This document shows positions 46,965 to 59,593 of a stretch of 64,000 nt of DNA, piece after piece (the stretch's first letter is position 1; each line of letters opens with the position of its first letter). This stretch comes from Whalleya microplaca (lineage: Eukaryota; Ascomycota; Sordariomycetes; Xylariales; Xylariaceae). The stretch covers positions 247,765-311,764 of the forward strand of contig MU385712.1 in NCBI GenBank assembly GCA_022497155.1, written 5' to 3'. Both the position numbers and the translations under genes were made by a program. A model generated the notes under the pieces. It was given only the letters and a program-made list of their open reading frames with translations. It had not been told where the DNA came from and did no database searches.

Positions 46965-49091
46965 ATGGACCGGGCAGGGCTCCTAGCCCACGAAACCGAC
47001 AGAACGGAACTCCATGGCGAGGGGTTGCCGAAGAAGAGGGTCCGAAAATCCCGGGGTCGCGGCCTGCGGACTAAGACCGGTTGGTGAGCTGAGACTGCTC
47101 GTTGATGCAGGGATGGGGTGCCATCAGGGCTAACATTTTGTTCACCAGTCTAACCTGTCGAAAGCGTCATAAGAAATGCGACGAACTACGTTCGTAAATA
47201 TGCTAACACCTTGACGTAGTCGTTGCTGACGCAGAGAGTGATACAGTACCAGTATGCGGGCCGTGTTCGATCGCCCAGCGGGACTGCGTATTCGCAGAGG
47301 GATTGCGACCAAGCTTACGGCTAAGGACTCACTCTGCTAATGAAATTAACTTCTCGTCTAGAGAGATACCAAATGCTACACCGAACGTATGTCCCGAGAC
47401 CTCAAGTCATATAATCGCCAGCCCGTGCAAGCTCTTGACCCATGTCGAGGAGCAACAACCGCTAGCTATACCGGCCCTTACACAAGAGTCTTATCAATAT
47501 GGATACTCTCCCGAAACGGCAACTTCGGACATTCTGTCCGCTGATCTAGCATCAACACGTTGGCTTGACCTTTTGACGACGGATGCGGCCCAGGCTGATG
47601 GTGGGTTCACTTTAGCACTTAGTCCAGCCCCGGAGCATACTTCTTCTACCGGAAGATATGGAACATTCCCAGAAGCTCAAACGCAGTCTGATACCGGCGC
47701 TACCGTGAGCATAGGCCTATTGGCAGCAGAAAGACCTGATTGGCAGTCCGATCGGGACATTATTCTGAAGGACCGTGAAGCCGTGCTATTCCGAAGCTTT
47801 GCAGAAACAGCCGCATCGTGGGTTAGTAGCGATAGGGTCATCCAATTTCGATAGTTTAGCCACTAATTGCAAGCTTGAGGAGTAGCTTGACCTGTTTGAC
47901 CCCTCTAGACACTTCTCTACTCATGCGACTCGATTAGCAGTAGGTATTGTATCTTTGATATAGTCTGAATAATTGGTTGACTCCCTCAAGTTACGGAATC
48001 AGGGGCTCATGAAATCCATTTTGGCACTTGCCGCCCGCCATGATGCCATGATACAGACGAACTTAGGACGCTCGGGAGCAGACGCCAATGAAGCTATACA
48101 ATACTATTACGAAACACTCCATTATGTACAGACCGCCATTAAAAAGTATGACAGCTATGCGCATTCGGAAGAACTGCTAGGGACTGCGATAGTCATCTCA
48201 ACGTATGAGATGCTAGATGCATCTGATAGCAACTGGAAACGACACCTCAAGGGTGTCTTCTGGATTCAACGATCCCAAAACGTCAATGGTGCTTCTGGTG
48301 GGCTCCGTCAATCTGTCTGGTGGGCATGGCTGCGTCAGGACGTGTGGGCCGCATTTCGTGAGCGTCGTCGGTGCTTCAGTTTTTGGCGGCCGGTCAACGA
48401 TTACTCGGAACTGACACAGGACGACTTAGCAAGTTACTCAGTATACCTTCTATCTCAAGCTATCAACTACTGTGCACTTCCAGATGCATCTTCCACCGAC
48501 CCAGAGGTCATCGCTAAGAGGGCAGACGCAGGCGCTGCGCTTCTTCATATGATTGAACGGTGGAAGACGTTTCAAGGACCGAAATTCAAGCCATTACCAA
48601 CACCCGCCGCTTCAAACTCCGTATTTCAGCCCCTCTGGATACACCCACCGCATTTTGCCGTAGCGCTCCAAGTCATTAGCTTCGCGCGAATTTTGGTCAC
48701 TTTACATAGTCCTGCAAAGAACGGGTTTGATGGGTATCTTAACACGCAGGTAGCTTAGAAGCTCCACAGTCCTTCCGACGATGAATATTGACAATCGAGC
48801 AGAGAGCCTTATCCGACGATGTAGCCACCATTACCGGTGTCGCAATGGAGCTTCGACACAAGAGTTGTCAGATTCTCTCTGCACAATCCCTTTTTGTAGG
48901 TGAGTTTGGGGTTCAAGGCCCACAATGTCTTATGTCTTAAATTAAGTCATTCGGTAGCTGGACTTTGCGTTCAAGATGACACACGGCGCGAAGCTATCAT
49001 TTCTCTTATAGGTGCTTGCGAAGCAAGAAGTAACTGGCCAATGTCGGCTTTGCGAAATGATCTAAGAGCAGAATGGGCAAAGATTGGGTAA
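46965..49091 (+). CDS. Zn2Cys6 transcription factor (Fungal_trans_2-like)
   Basis: Nuclear regulator, 592 aa in the best model, with seven exons: 46965-47083, 47149-47189, 47247-47821, 47886-47939, 47991-48749, 48803-48899, 48958-49091 (1779 nt). A basic N-terminus (K-K-R-V-R-K-S-R-G-R) leads into the zinc cluster at Cys40, 43, 50, 57, 60 and 67 (T-G-C-L-T-C-R-K-R-H-K-K-C-D-E). The second intron (47190-47246) is chosen because it alone gives the usual six residues between the third and fourth Cys. Its donor, GTTCGT, is poor, and other in-frame junctions exist. Downstream motifs W-L-D-L-F-D-P-S-R-H-F, N-Q-G-L-M-K-S-I-L-A-L-A-A-R-H and the C-terminal L-R-A-E-W match the family. Flanked by transporter and aldolase genes on the same strand, it is the likely regulator of that cluster. 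Confidence 0.9.
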
Positions 49092-50250
49092 CTGAAACTC
49101 CTAATCGGCAATGCTCCATGTAACGTTCACTTTATCACAAGGAACCATCTGAAGCACGGGCTCATGCTCCCTGTACTCTCTTCTCATAGGTACTTACGGG
49201 CTGTATCTTGGCGGCAGATGTAGCCTGCTGACTGTAAACTAGTGGCCATCCTACTCGGATCATCGCATGCCTTGAAGGGAGTGGGTAGTCATACCGGATC
49301 AAAGTTATATCCTAGCATTCCCTCATCGACCTCTTTACTACTCAAATGTTAAACCGACAACAATCCTCTGTCCTAGGCTTAATGCCTAGGTATCATTGTT
49401 CACAGCTATTATCTCAATGAAAAGAGTATTGCGTGCCGTTATCATGCAGATGCCTCCTAGTCCAACATCGCAGATTAGTAACGCCCAATTGACCTCCCCT
49501 CCCGTCAATCTCTAGGCGGACATTATGATGCAATGTAAATATGGTCTTTTGTCATTGGCGGACATGGGACCGATTTCGATGATAGCACCCAGGCGTGCGC
49601 CAGAAAACAGGCCTTCCGAGGCCGCCTTCCTATATTCGAAGCCGGCATCGTCACCGCCGATGGTGACTTGAAGACCTTGCCTTTAATCATTTCACTTCTT
49701 TATTATGTGAAAACCGTATATAGAAAATAAAGACCTGTTGCTTTTCATATTATCATTGCGCAATGATGAGATTCATGAGTATTAACATGAAATTGCTTAG
49801 TATGATCTTCTACGTTAAAATACTAGCCGTTTGCTCTTGAACTCGGCCCAGGTTTGTGATCCAAGCAGATAACACTGGAGTCCTATTCCCGGAACCGCGA
49901 TAGCGTTTCCGATTCAGCGACCTCGAGACGAGCCAAGCGGCGCATCGTATCGAACCGATCAAATGTGTGGAGTGGGTTGGGGTTATGAATCCCCACCGAA
50001 CCTTGGTACATAATGACCCCACGAATCCTAGGATCATTAGGCGTCGCGACTCGTCAATAGCCATCGTATAAGTAATACTGAATAATGAGGCTGCCCGTGG
50101 GATTTCATGGATATATTTTCCAAATCTAGAACCAAACAGGTATATTCCCGCGATTATTCAGCGAATGCGTCACCTCACCTTGTGTTGATTGTCCTGAAAC
50201 TCAATAACATCAATTGTACTTCATAGACCGTATTGGCCTCGCCAGGTAAG
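49092..50250. other. Intergenic spacer
   Basis: No gene recognised. An 84-codon minus-strand frame (49810-50064) has no supporting structure. The right end is the aldolase promoter. Confidence 0.5.
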
Positions 50251-51163
50251 ATGGACTGGAAAAAAGATAACAAGACATATCAAATATTATCTGCAGCTGA
50301 AAAGGGCGGTTATGGCATTGTTGCGCCTATCGCGTCAGTAACGGTCCATTTCCCACTATGCAAGGTTTCTGACGAATGCGCTCAAGCTATAATATTGAAT
50401 GCATAATTGCATTCGTGCGCGCAGCAGAAGCCAAGCGCTCGCCTCTGATTATCCAAGTCTTTCCCTGGGCATTACATTCAGCGATGGGTTGCTTATACAC
50501 GCCGCGGCGCACGCTGCCAGGAACGCTAGTGTGCCAGTTGCGGTCCATCTTGACCATGCGCAAGACGAGGAACTGATCCGTCATGCGGCTGCGAAGCTAC
50601 CTTTTGACTCGATAATGGTCGATATGTCGCACTACGAAATGGAGGAAAACCTAGCCAAGACAAAGCAGCTCGTGGCCTTTTGTAACGAGTACAAGATTAC
50701 GACGGAAGCGGAACCAGGCCGCATCGAAGGCGGCGAGGATGGTATTGCAGATACGGCAGACCTTGAGGGTGCTCTAACTACTGAGGAGCAAATCGAGGAT
50801 TTCATTGCTACGGGGATTGACTACCTAGCACCCGCGTTCGGTAATGTGCATGGAGAGTATGGCGCTCGTGGCCCTATCCTCGAGTACGATAGATTGGAGA
50901 TGATACGGAAGAAGGTGGGCGGTAGAGTGAGGATCGTTCTTCATGGCACGAATGCTTTTCCCAATGATGTCATGAAGAAGTGTATCCAGGGAGGCGTATC
51001 GAAGGTCAATGTGAATAAATTGGTGTTGGACGATTACCTGATGCATTTGAAAGAGAAAGCCCCCACGACCTCGCTTACGTCTCTCATGGAGGAGGGAGTT
51101 AGGGAGATTCAAAAATTGATGGAGTGGCAAATAGATGTTTGTGGGTCTGCAGGCAAAATATGA
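50251..51163 (+). pseudogene. Class II fructose/ketose-bisphosphate aldolase with a single-base frameshift
   Basis: Zn-dependent aldolase of the FbaA/GatY/KbaY type, cleaving ketose bisphosphates to glyceraldehyde-3-phosphate or a related aldehyde plus dihydroxyacetone phosphate. Exon 1 (50251-50333) codes D-W-K-K-D-N-K-T-Y-Q-I-L and ends in A; exon 2 (50387-51163) continues Y-N-I-E-C-I-I-A-F-V-R-A-A-E-A-K-R-S-P-L-I-I-Q-V-F-P-W-A-L-H. At about 50475-50480 the conserved frame jumps by one base. From there the other frame reads F-S-D-G-L-L-I-H-A-A-A and runs to TGA at 51163. It includes zinc/active-site motifs V-H-L-D-H-A-Q-D, T-E-A-E-P-G-R-I-E-G-G-E-D-G, N-V-H-G-E-Y-G and L-H-G-T-N. All key ligands are otherwise intact. 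No intron or slippery heptamer explains the jump, so it is a one-base deletion or sequence error. Confidence 0.85.
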
Positions 51164-52604
51164 GACAAGCATGCAATACCTGTATCTAGCTTCGGTACAT
51201 TGTGGCTTTCAGGTCTGTAATCAGAGAGTTGCCTGTAATGTTATCACTTAAAGTTGTTCCTGGATTAATGGAGCACAAGAGTAAGACACTTGGTATCCGA
51301 TAGCCTGCTAAGTGCGGTGAGGAAATCTCAAGGAGTTCAACTCAACAAGTTATTGTTAGACTCTTGCTTTCACTAACAAAATCCGGGGTTGTGCCATTTA
51401 AGTTTCACATTCTTCTTCATAATTCTACACGGAAATGAATGAAGTATTTTTTATTTTTACCTGGCCATGTCTTCATCTGCTAGACGTTGATGAACGAGCA
51501 CCTTAGAACATAACCACAAATGGCCTCTGTAACGTGACCCAAGTCCGGTAGTACGACAGTGCATCCTGTTTTAAGTTCTACCCATCGTAATAATAGCTCA
51601 TGACAATTTGTATCTACTTGGTGATTTTAACTTGTATATGTCCACCTCCCCAGCATACGCGCTAGGTACTGGGAAAGAAAAGGAGAAAAAAGACAGGATT
51701 AAGGGGTTGAGGCTATGAGACCCCAACCAATGAAAAAGTCTATCAACATGGAACAAGGCCACGAGGGGCATAACGATTTGATTGGCGGGAGATGAAGCTA
51801 GGTGAAGACAGGGCCGTAGAAGCAGCCGCCGTATGCATGTAAGCTCTCGTTCAACCCATAGGCATATTTCAACAAATCTTCCATACGGAATTCATGGTCC
51901 AGCACGCACCAGATGAAGGTGGAGATGTTTCGGTGTCCATCAATAGATACCTCACATTAAGCTTATACCTAATGACGACCTTAGGCACATACGAGGCTGT
52001 GAGACGCCTCTGTGTCGTCAGCCGTCACACGACACTACAGATACGCCGGAGAACCCCGACGTTGTACATTATGTCTCTCCTAGGTGTCACAGTTACAGTG
52101 TGTGTAATGATCATTTAGGTGCTGCCGTGATCACTTTAGTTGTCAAAGTAGAATTGCGTAAAGTGTAAGGTCTAAAGGATCTCTAACAGCTCAAAGGATC
52201 CCTTATAGGCAACGGGGCTCTCAGATCTATGATTGGCCCAGAATGTATTAGCTGAAGGCACTATAACTAATACCCCTGGTATCGTGACACTAGGATCATG
52301 TGGGTTCAATATATATTAGAGATAACGACCCGTCGTTCATTGCTCAACCACCGTACATGCTATCACCTATGCGCCTTCCTGCCACTATCTAGTTCGAGAA
52401 GTTGGTGTGCCTAAAGTTCACGAGGTAGAGCGCTCAGAAACATAAACTATATAATCAAATTTCTATGGGAAAAATAGCCTGTGCCGAGACTGGTACAAAA
52501 ATAATAACAAGGAGATTGACATCACGTAAGTAGCATAAACCCTGCCGCGATGACGAGGCCTAAGCAACGCTTTTTGATAGCTAGGATATCTAACGGCACT
52601 GGTC
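51164..52604. other. Intergenic spacer
   Basis: 1.4 kb with only short open frames (one of 74 codons at 51894-52118, unsupported). AT-leaning. Right end is the promoter of the DUF3176-like gene. Confidence 0.55.
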
Positions 52605-54699
52605 ATGGGGCCAACGGCTCCTGCTACTGTGGCTGCTACCGACGATGAGTCTGTTCAAATTCCTCAAGAATCATGGAATTCGGTGGAACGACGCTCAACC
52701 ACGACATTGCATAATTCTAGCCACCAGCAACAAGACGGTATTCAGCTGCTTAACTTTCAACCAAACCAAAATCGTGATCGTGAGGTCAATACAAGCTACA
52801 ATGCTAGAGAATTCCTTGTTCAATCCCAATCTCAAGTCACTAGGAAGTTCAATCTAGCCAAGGTTTGGTGGCGTGAAGTTACAGCTTGCCTCCTAGCTGT
52901 TGCGATGCTAGCTGCTCTGGTTGGGACAATCTCTCCTTACCAAGGTAACCCACTACCCCAATGGCCATATCATATTTCCATCAACACTTTGGTCGCAATA
53001 TATTCCGAGGCTATGAAGGCAGCAATGATACTAGTAGTAGGCGAGTGTACGACATACCAAGATAATCTTATCGACCTGATGAAATGCTAACTTTGAACTA
53101 GGTCTTGGTCAATTGAAATGGTCTTGGTTCAAACAACCACGTCCACTGGAGCACCTTGAGCGTTACGATAGCGCATCTCGGGGATCATGGGGCTCTCTCG
53201 TGTTTATATGTACTCTGAGGGCAAAGTATGTATGATGCTCGACACGATGAAACTGTAAGAGGCTGATAATAGACACAGGGTTATATTACCATATATTGGA
53301 GCAGTAGTTATGATACTAGCAATTCTGATAGTTCCATTCGCGTAAGTCACGGCTTAGGGCATGCAGATACGTCAATTTACCAGCGAAAAGTCAACAGGTT
53401 GTACAATTCTATTCCTGCACAATTCGAGATCTGACACGAAATGCGACTATTCCAAAGTCTAATTTCGCACATTCTGGGACCTCGATACATATCGGTGCAG
53501 GACTAAGCTCCATCGACACTCGTGTTCAAAATGTGCTGAATAGTGCAGTTTACGAAAGTGAGAGTAGGCAAGTACTATTCTCCTGCCCCACAGGAAACTG
53601 TACTTTTCCTAGTATATATCACGCTATAGGCTGGTGCAGCCACTGCACCGATATTTCAAACCAGCTTGTAATCAGTCAAGATGAATTTGGGGTCCAAAAC
53701 TTCACGTTGCCTTCATCAAACCTGTCAGCAACGCCTGGGTTCAGAACATTTGTGATGGGAGGAAGCACTGCCGGCCCAGTACAGGCAATCCTTGGGTGGA
53801 ATCATAGTAATCCCTTCAAGTTGTCAAACACACCATGGGGCGAGCTTGGCTATGGAGCGGCGGAGTGTAGCATAACACCTTGCCTCAGAAGCTACACTGG
53901 TTCGGTAAGCGCCGGCAATCTGACAGAGGTTGTTGTGTCTTCGTCTGAAAGATTTTCCAGCAATGCTTGGATGAATTCTGTTGACATATCATGTCTGAAT
54001 TCTTATGAGAAAGATTCCTTACACAACGCTGGCTACGATTTCGATGATAATACAGAGTGGCTTGCGTACAACCTATCTGGATACGCACCAGATGCCTTCA
54101 ATGCGGCTATTCTCAATAATACGAACACTACAATACGTCCAGAATGCGTATATCAAACGTACCAGAACGAAGTTTGGAGTCTTTCCAACTATCTTGGAAC
54201 TATGTTCAGCGGTTACGTCAGCTTTGGTTCTAATGCATTAAGCGGGGACCCTCTCCCACAGGCAATCTTCCAGGAAGGCAACGTCACATTTTCCACTATC
54301 GATGATACATTTAATCGTGTTGCTAATGCACTGACTGTCTGGAATCGCCAAAATGGCGATCTTGTTGTCGGGCAAGTGTATAAGAATGAGACTTGTGTTA
54401 GCGCCCAGTGGAGCTGGCTCGCGTATCCATTGGCACTGGTCCTTGGTATGATTGTCTTCCTCACTTGGACAATCGACGAGACGAGGAGATTCGAGGGCAG
54501 CTACCAGGACTACAAATCGTCAGCTCTTGCATTGTTGTTTCATAGGTTAGGGAGTGTAGGAAGTGAGGGCCTTGTCAGTGGCATAAAGAGCGCTACCGAA
54601 TTAAACAAGCAGGCAAAGGATAAGGTGGTGGTTTTTCAGGGTTCAGCCCAAGTGTGGCGTTTCGTGGAAGTTGACAAACCGGGTTCGGACGAAGAGTAA
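52605..54699 (+). CDS. DUF3176-family membrane protein
   Basis: Fungal multi-pass membrane protein of unknown function. Four exons (52605-53046, 53102-53229, 53280-53341, 53391-54699; 1941 nt) give 646 aa. A disordered N-terminus is followed by V-W-W-R-E-V-T-A-C-L-L-A-V-A helix (about 88-110), L-P-Q-W-P-Y-H-I-S-I-N-T-L-V, and a second helix. Then come C-L-G-Q-L-K-W-S-W-F, L-E-R-Y-D-S-A-S-R-G-S-W-G-S and a third helix ending P-F-A-Q-Q. All of these match the DUF3176 layout. A large Cys- and Asn-X-Ser/Thr-rich outer domain (S-C-P-T-G-N-C-T-F) ends in a last helix near 590 and a short cytoplasmic tail. Several donors were ambiguous; these junctions were chosen because they rejoin family motifs in phase. 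No functional link to neighbours is evident. Confidence 0.9.
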
Positions 54700-57366
54700 A
54701 GGAAAGAAGATAACACTCGAATATTATGTGAACTTTAATTATGATATAGATGCATCCGATTCTAATCTGAGTTTGACATTATGGCTAAGGCACGTATAGC
54801 ATCTATGATACATTGCCATGGCACTTATCGAGCATTATACGATGCTGTCCAACATTAAAATCATCAGTTTACTAGGTACTAAGTTCCTTCAAGGCGATGC
54901 CAAATCTCTAGCAACCCAGGAGCTCCCAAGTCTTCAGGGAGTATATGGAACTCCTTTTTAAACCCTAATTGAGGCTTACAGTTCATTGGGCTTATTTAGA
55001 AGATGTACACTCACTTGCACGTACAGCGACAATAACATATGTAAACGACGAGAACATTAAAGTAAACATAATTCTCTAAGATGTAATCGAATGTGACAAT
55101 GTTAAAAGAGTTGTGTAAAAGGCTACTAAATTCTAGCAGTGAAAAGAAAGCAGAACAATTAGAACTAGTTTTAATTTCAATACCATGATAGCTGTATCGA
55201 GCCCTTCTTTAGGTGAATACGGCAAGACATATTAGACTGTGATCATGGAATGCTAACATATCCAATTGGTATTTGGCATAGTAAATCCCATTTTCTGTTG
55301 ATACACAGGGTTAAAAGACTTGATTGACTTGAGGTTCAGCTATTATAGAGTGGCAGATGACCTTGCTATATACGAACTACGCTACAGGTTGCCTTGTACT
55401 ATACCTAGTCCTTGATCCTCAATTCTGTTGAAATACAGGGTTAATGAGGCTTAGATTGACTTGAGGTTCAGCTATTCTAGAGTGACAGATGGCCTGTTAT
55501 ATATACACAATGCTACTACGTGCCTTGTACTGTACCAGTCCTTGACCCTCAATTCAACAAATTCAAGACTCGCCTGATATCATCAACACACATAAACCGT
55601 GCACGGAGTACCAGGCACAAATTATATAGGTATAACCGATGCATCCTAGGTATTATCGCAACGTCTCTAGTCGTGTTTCCGAGAAAATATAAGCTAGCTT
55701 TAGGCAAGCCAGAATAATCAGTGATGTTATGTATTCTAACGCCGTTTCCCATATTTCTCCCGAAATACGTCTTACTTACTCTCCATTATATTCAATTTCC
55801 ACTGAAATACAGGGACGAGATATTTGAAACTCAACTAATCAGTTTATTTACTGATCACCTCGTTGAGATAGGGCTGTAAGGCTGAGACCCACAACTATAC
55901 GAGCCTATATATACCCGCCGCATGTATGTACGTATAAGTCGCCGCTATATAGAGCGAGTCAGGTTCGATTCCAAAAAGTCCTGTTGGTATTAGCTCTAGT
56001 ATATACAGAGTCCCTTCTGTTGTGGTTTCGTCCCGTACTCGATAAACTGCATACTGTGCACCTCATTTCATTGTCTCGTACTGACCAAGAGTTGCTGTAG
56101 AACTTTAGACCCATATACTAGGTTGATCCTTGATACCCTGTCGGCATGCGAAGATGACACTGCGGCTGCTCTCGAATTAGAAACACGATATTCCCGGCCG
56201 TTTGGTAGCCTGTAATAAGTATAAGCTATTGAAATTAAATCTAAAACATACGATGGACTACGTGGAAGGCTGACCTGGTTGTCTAATTACAGTAATATGT
56301 CAATTTTAATACTGTTTGCTATTCGGACCGTTAAAGCTTCTAAGGAAGCGAGCTAAGACGGCGAATACTAATAGCGCCGTTAAGAATTGAACCTAATTCG
56401 CATTATTAGCTCAGCAACAACCCTAAGCTAACTTCAAAGAGCTAACTCGTTGCTTATGTTTACATGTAGCTTAATTCTTTAGTCGCATACGACTTGGGAC
56501 TTTGAATGACCATGATTTTTCAACGAATATCAAAGTAATCAAGAGGGGCTTCGTGTCGTTCTGGATATATGTGACAGGCTTGAACACACACAGAAAAATC
56601 TTGGAAATTCGTGAGGTCATGTAACTTAGATCTGGTCAAATGTAACGACGCCCCCGCGTATTCCTGGATTAGGACTGATTAACTAGATCCTCACCGAGAA
56701 AGGCCTAAACGAGCCAAGTTCATCTATACGGAATCGATTGGCATGAACCTGCATAGAGGGTAGATTATAAGCTATATAGCGATCTTTGGCTCAATTATTC
56801 TTAGGTGATCAAGACCGCAACTCATCTCCAACCTCGGTTCGCTCGGTGTATGCCCCCTGTTCAGTATATCCCGCTGGTGCATACCCCGCCAGTCGATCTC
56901 CTGAATTTTCTCCACCTTCGCTTTGGGGTCAACCTTCTAGACTTTTCGTTCTCAACACCCCAAGCAAGTTATGCGCTCTAGTACCTCTAGTACGAGGTCC
57001 TTAGGTTAGAACGATAACTTGAAAGGAGTGTAGGACCCCTTGTCTTTCTCGGAAGTTGTGCCCAGAGAGGAGCTTGCTCGCCCGGGGCCGTGGAGCCGTG
57101 GTCTTTTTCATACCCCACAAACCATGACGATGTGGTCATGGGCCTTCTATTTCTCTTTCTCCGTTCAATTGCACCCTCTCATGTCTGCATCCCCGGCGAA
57201 TCTTGTAAAATATTACTCCCAGACCACGCATTCTCTCTAGCATACTTAGCTATACGACCACGTGCCGATATTCCAACCATCACGACGTTATCGCGTAAGT
57301 TGAGAGAGGTGAGGAGTTCACGTATTATCGCACCCACCGAGTAAGTCGACATGGATACATGAGAAC
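54700..57366. other. Gene-poor 2.7 kb interval
   Basis: No gene recognised; AT-rich with many stops. It contains the 131-bp tandem duplication at 55292-55553. A GGTTCGATTCC string at 55972-55982 mimics a tRNA B box without a foldable tRNA. Confidence 0.55.
55292..55553 (+). repeat. 131-bp tandem duplication, diverged
   Basis: Two adjacent units (55292-55422 and 55423-55553) share TTCTGTTGA, ACAGGGTTAA, GATTGACTTGAGGTTCAGCT, AGAGTG.CAGATG, GCCTTGTACT and AGTCCTTGA.CCTCAA in the same order, and appear to differ by substitutions and small indels. A fragment of the unit start (TGAAATACAGGG) recurs at 55803-55814. No coding potential. Confidence 0.9.
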
Positions 57367-59593
57367 ATGGCCGTGTCGTTTGATTCGGGCCAGCAATATG
57401 TTGTTGTACACAAAGCTCGCACCGGCCAAGGTGCCAAAGAGACGATCTCGAGCAGGTTAGTTTGGCGGCCAGAGTTCTTTCACGTAACACCCGACAGTCC
57501 CGATGATTCCGCGTCAAATGGTTCCTAACTGTTGATTTGATGACTGACTCTTATATTTGGACTTCTATAGGTTGCACCTTTTGGTATGTATGATCCAATA
57601 TCAACCTACCAACCACATGATCGACGAGCTCATGATGTCCTGATATGGCTACAGTAAGGATAAAGTACGACACCTATTTCATGGCTGATGTCCTGCGATC
57701 CTCCTCATTAGAAGAGCCCGTCTCTGACTAGCCGCTTGCGAACAATAGAAGAAGAAATGCGACGAGCGACGCCCACAATGTGCGCGCTGTACCGAGAAGG
57801 GCCTTCAATGCACATATGAAGCTGTGAAACCCCGTCAACGGAAGAAAAGATATTCGCCCTCTGGTTTAGCAGGGCATCGCCAAGACGAGGACGAACCGAC
57901 CCTGGAAGACGACCAATGGCAGGAGGATGCCGTCGAACAAGGTTCCGACTCAGGCTGTCTGAGTCCAATCGAGGCTAAGATTGATAATAAGTCGCTAATG
58001 AGGTTCTCCAAGACAAGTGATATTGCTTTGTCCCCCGCCAGCGTCAGTTCTATAGTTTACGATTGCGATATCGCAAATGACGGAGGCCAAAAACGGGATG
58101 TGGTGCGGAAGGACTCCAGCATCAGTGTAGCATCACAAGCGCGGTCGCTACAGCCGGACCTTGCGATGATCGCACCCTGTCCCGTCGGATCCCCAACGCT
58201 GGAGTTCTGCTTACCGGTCTTCTCCGAGTTCTCGGATCGAGCGAACCGGCGCGCCCTCGTCGACCATTTCTGTAACGTACTTTCGCACTTGATTGTTTTT
58301 CGGGAGGAGTCCGGTAATCCGTTCCAGCAATTAGTCTTGCCACTGTCGCACCAGAGCTCACCGGTCATGAACGCTATATACGCGTTATCCAGTGCGCATC
58401 TAGAGTACCGCGGAGTTGAGAATACCGAGAAATCATTGTACTTCCATAACCAAGCCATACAGGGACTGGCCAGGCTAATTGAGCGGGATGGGAAGATCCA
58501 CAAGGTCGAGATTCTAGCCGCTATCATGCTTCTAGTATACTACGAAGTGGTAAGTTCTACTCCTGACAAGCTGAGGTTCTTTCGCCCCTGATAAGCATTA
58601 CTCCAGCTTGTCCAACGTGGGCGGTCGAATATCGTAGATGGGCATCTTAAGGGCGCCCTAACCATTATGTCCTCGTATCAAGAGTCTAGTCCTGCCGGCC
58701 TCTTCTTAGAGCGCGTACGTATACCCACATGCCTGCTATTTCAGATGTTCCACTTTCTACTTTCTGACAGGATCTAGGCGTTCCGGTTTTATGATGTTAT
58801 CACGGCATTGTCGTTAGGCACGGCCCCGCTGTCCACAGCTCCAGCCGCTGGTTGTCTCACCCCCTTTCCTCCTCTCGATGCCCCTCCCGCATCACCCCTG
58901 AGCAATGTGGATACCCTGCTCGGAATGGCCACGACTCTGTGGCCTATCATGCATCGCCTGTCCAACTTGCTCTCCGTGAGAAACGACATCGAGCAAGCCA
59001 CGCGGGAGAACCAGATCTCGAAGATTGCCGTTCTCAGAACGGAGTTCGAAACCACCTCCCAATCCATCGAGGCCGCGCTCGCGCAGTGGGAGCCGTATCT
59101 GCCCCCGGAACTCGTCATTCGGGACGATGATACGCGGGAAAACGCCGAGGGCAAGGAGGTCCCGGAGCAGCGGCGGCGGCTCAAGTCCATCCTCCACAAT
59201 GCCCTGGCGTACCGCCACAGCGCCTTCGTTTACCTGTATCGGACGATCTACGGGTACGCGCCGAGCCACGAGCTCGTGCAGAGACACGCGCACCTGGCGC
59301 TTCTGCACTGCGTCGAGACGGTGGCCCACAGGGGGCCCATGGGGGCCTTGCTGTGGCCTTTATTTGTCGCCGCGTGCGAGGCGATCAGCGCAGAGGACAG
59401 GGCGCTTGCGCAGAAGGCGTTCGTGGAGATCGAACTGCGGCAGGGCATGACTAATATCGAGAAGGCCTGGATGATCATCCGGGAGGTCTGGAATAGGTTG
59501 GATATGTCCAACGAGGTCTCCGCGGAGGCGCCTGAGACGGATCTTTGGCGGAAAGTTAGTGTGGAGATGGGAGTTAATATCGTGTTCGGTTAA
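57367..59593 (+). CDS. Zn2Cys6 transcription factor, zinc-cluster exons unresolved
   Basis: Nuclear regulator. The reliable exons are 57749-58549, 58607-58714 and 58778-59593 (all phase 0, together 575 codons). They carry the second half of a zinc cluster ([21 protein letters not shown]), then the fungal TF middle region ([19 protein letters not shown]) and [11 protein letters not shown]. Upstream, 57367-57450 codes V-V-V-H-K-A-R-T-G, the usual lead-in to such clusters. 57573-57584 codes C-T-F plus a partial Cys codon ahead of GTATGT. C-R-L-R could follow the acceptor at 57730-57731. No splice combination joins these in phase: 7 extra bases (57742-57748) stand between C-R-L-R and K-K-K-C. Either the DNA-binding domain is broken or I have missed a splice form. 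Confidence 0.75.

Noticed and set aside
49810..50064. 84-codon minus-strand open frame
   Set aside because: Translation resembles nothing I can name and it lies in a promoter-type spacer.
55972..55982. GGTTCGATTCC, another B-box-like string
   Set aside because: Flanking bases do not form a T-stem and no cloverleaf fits.
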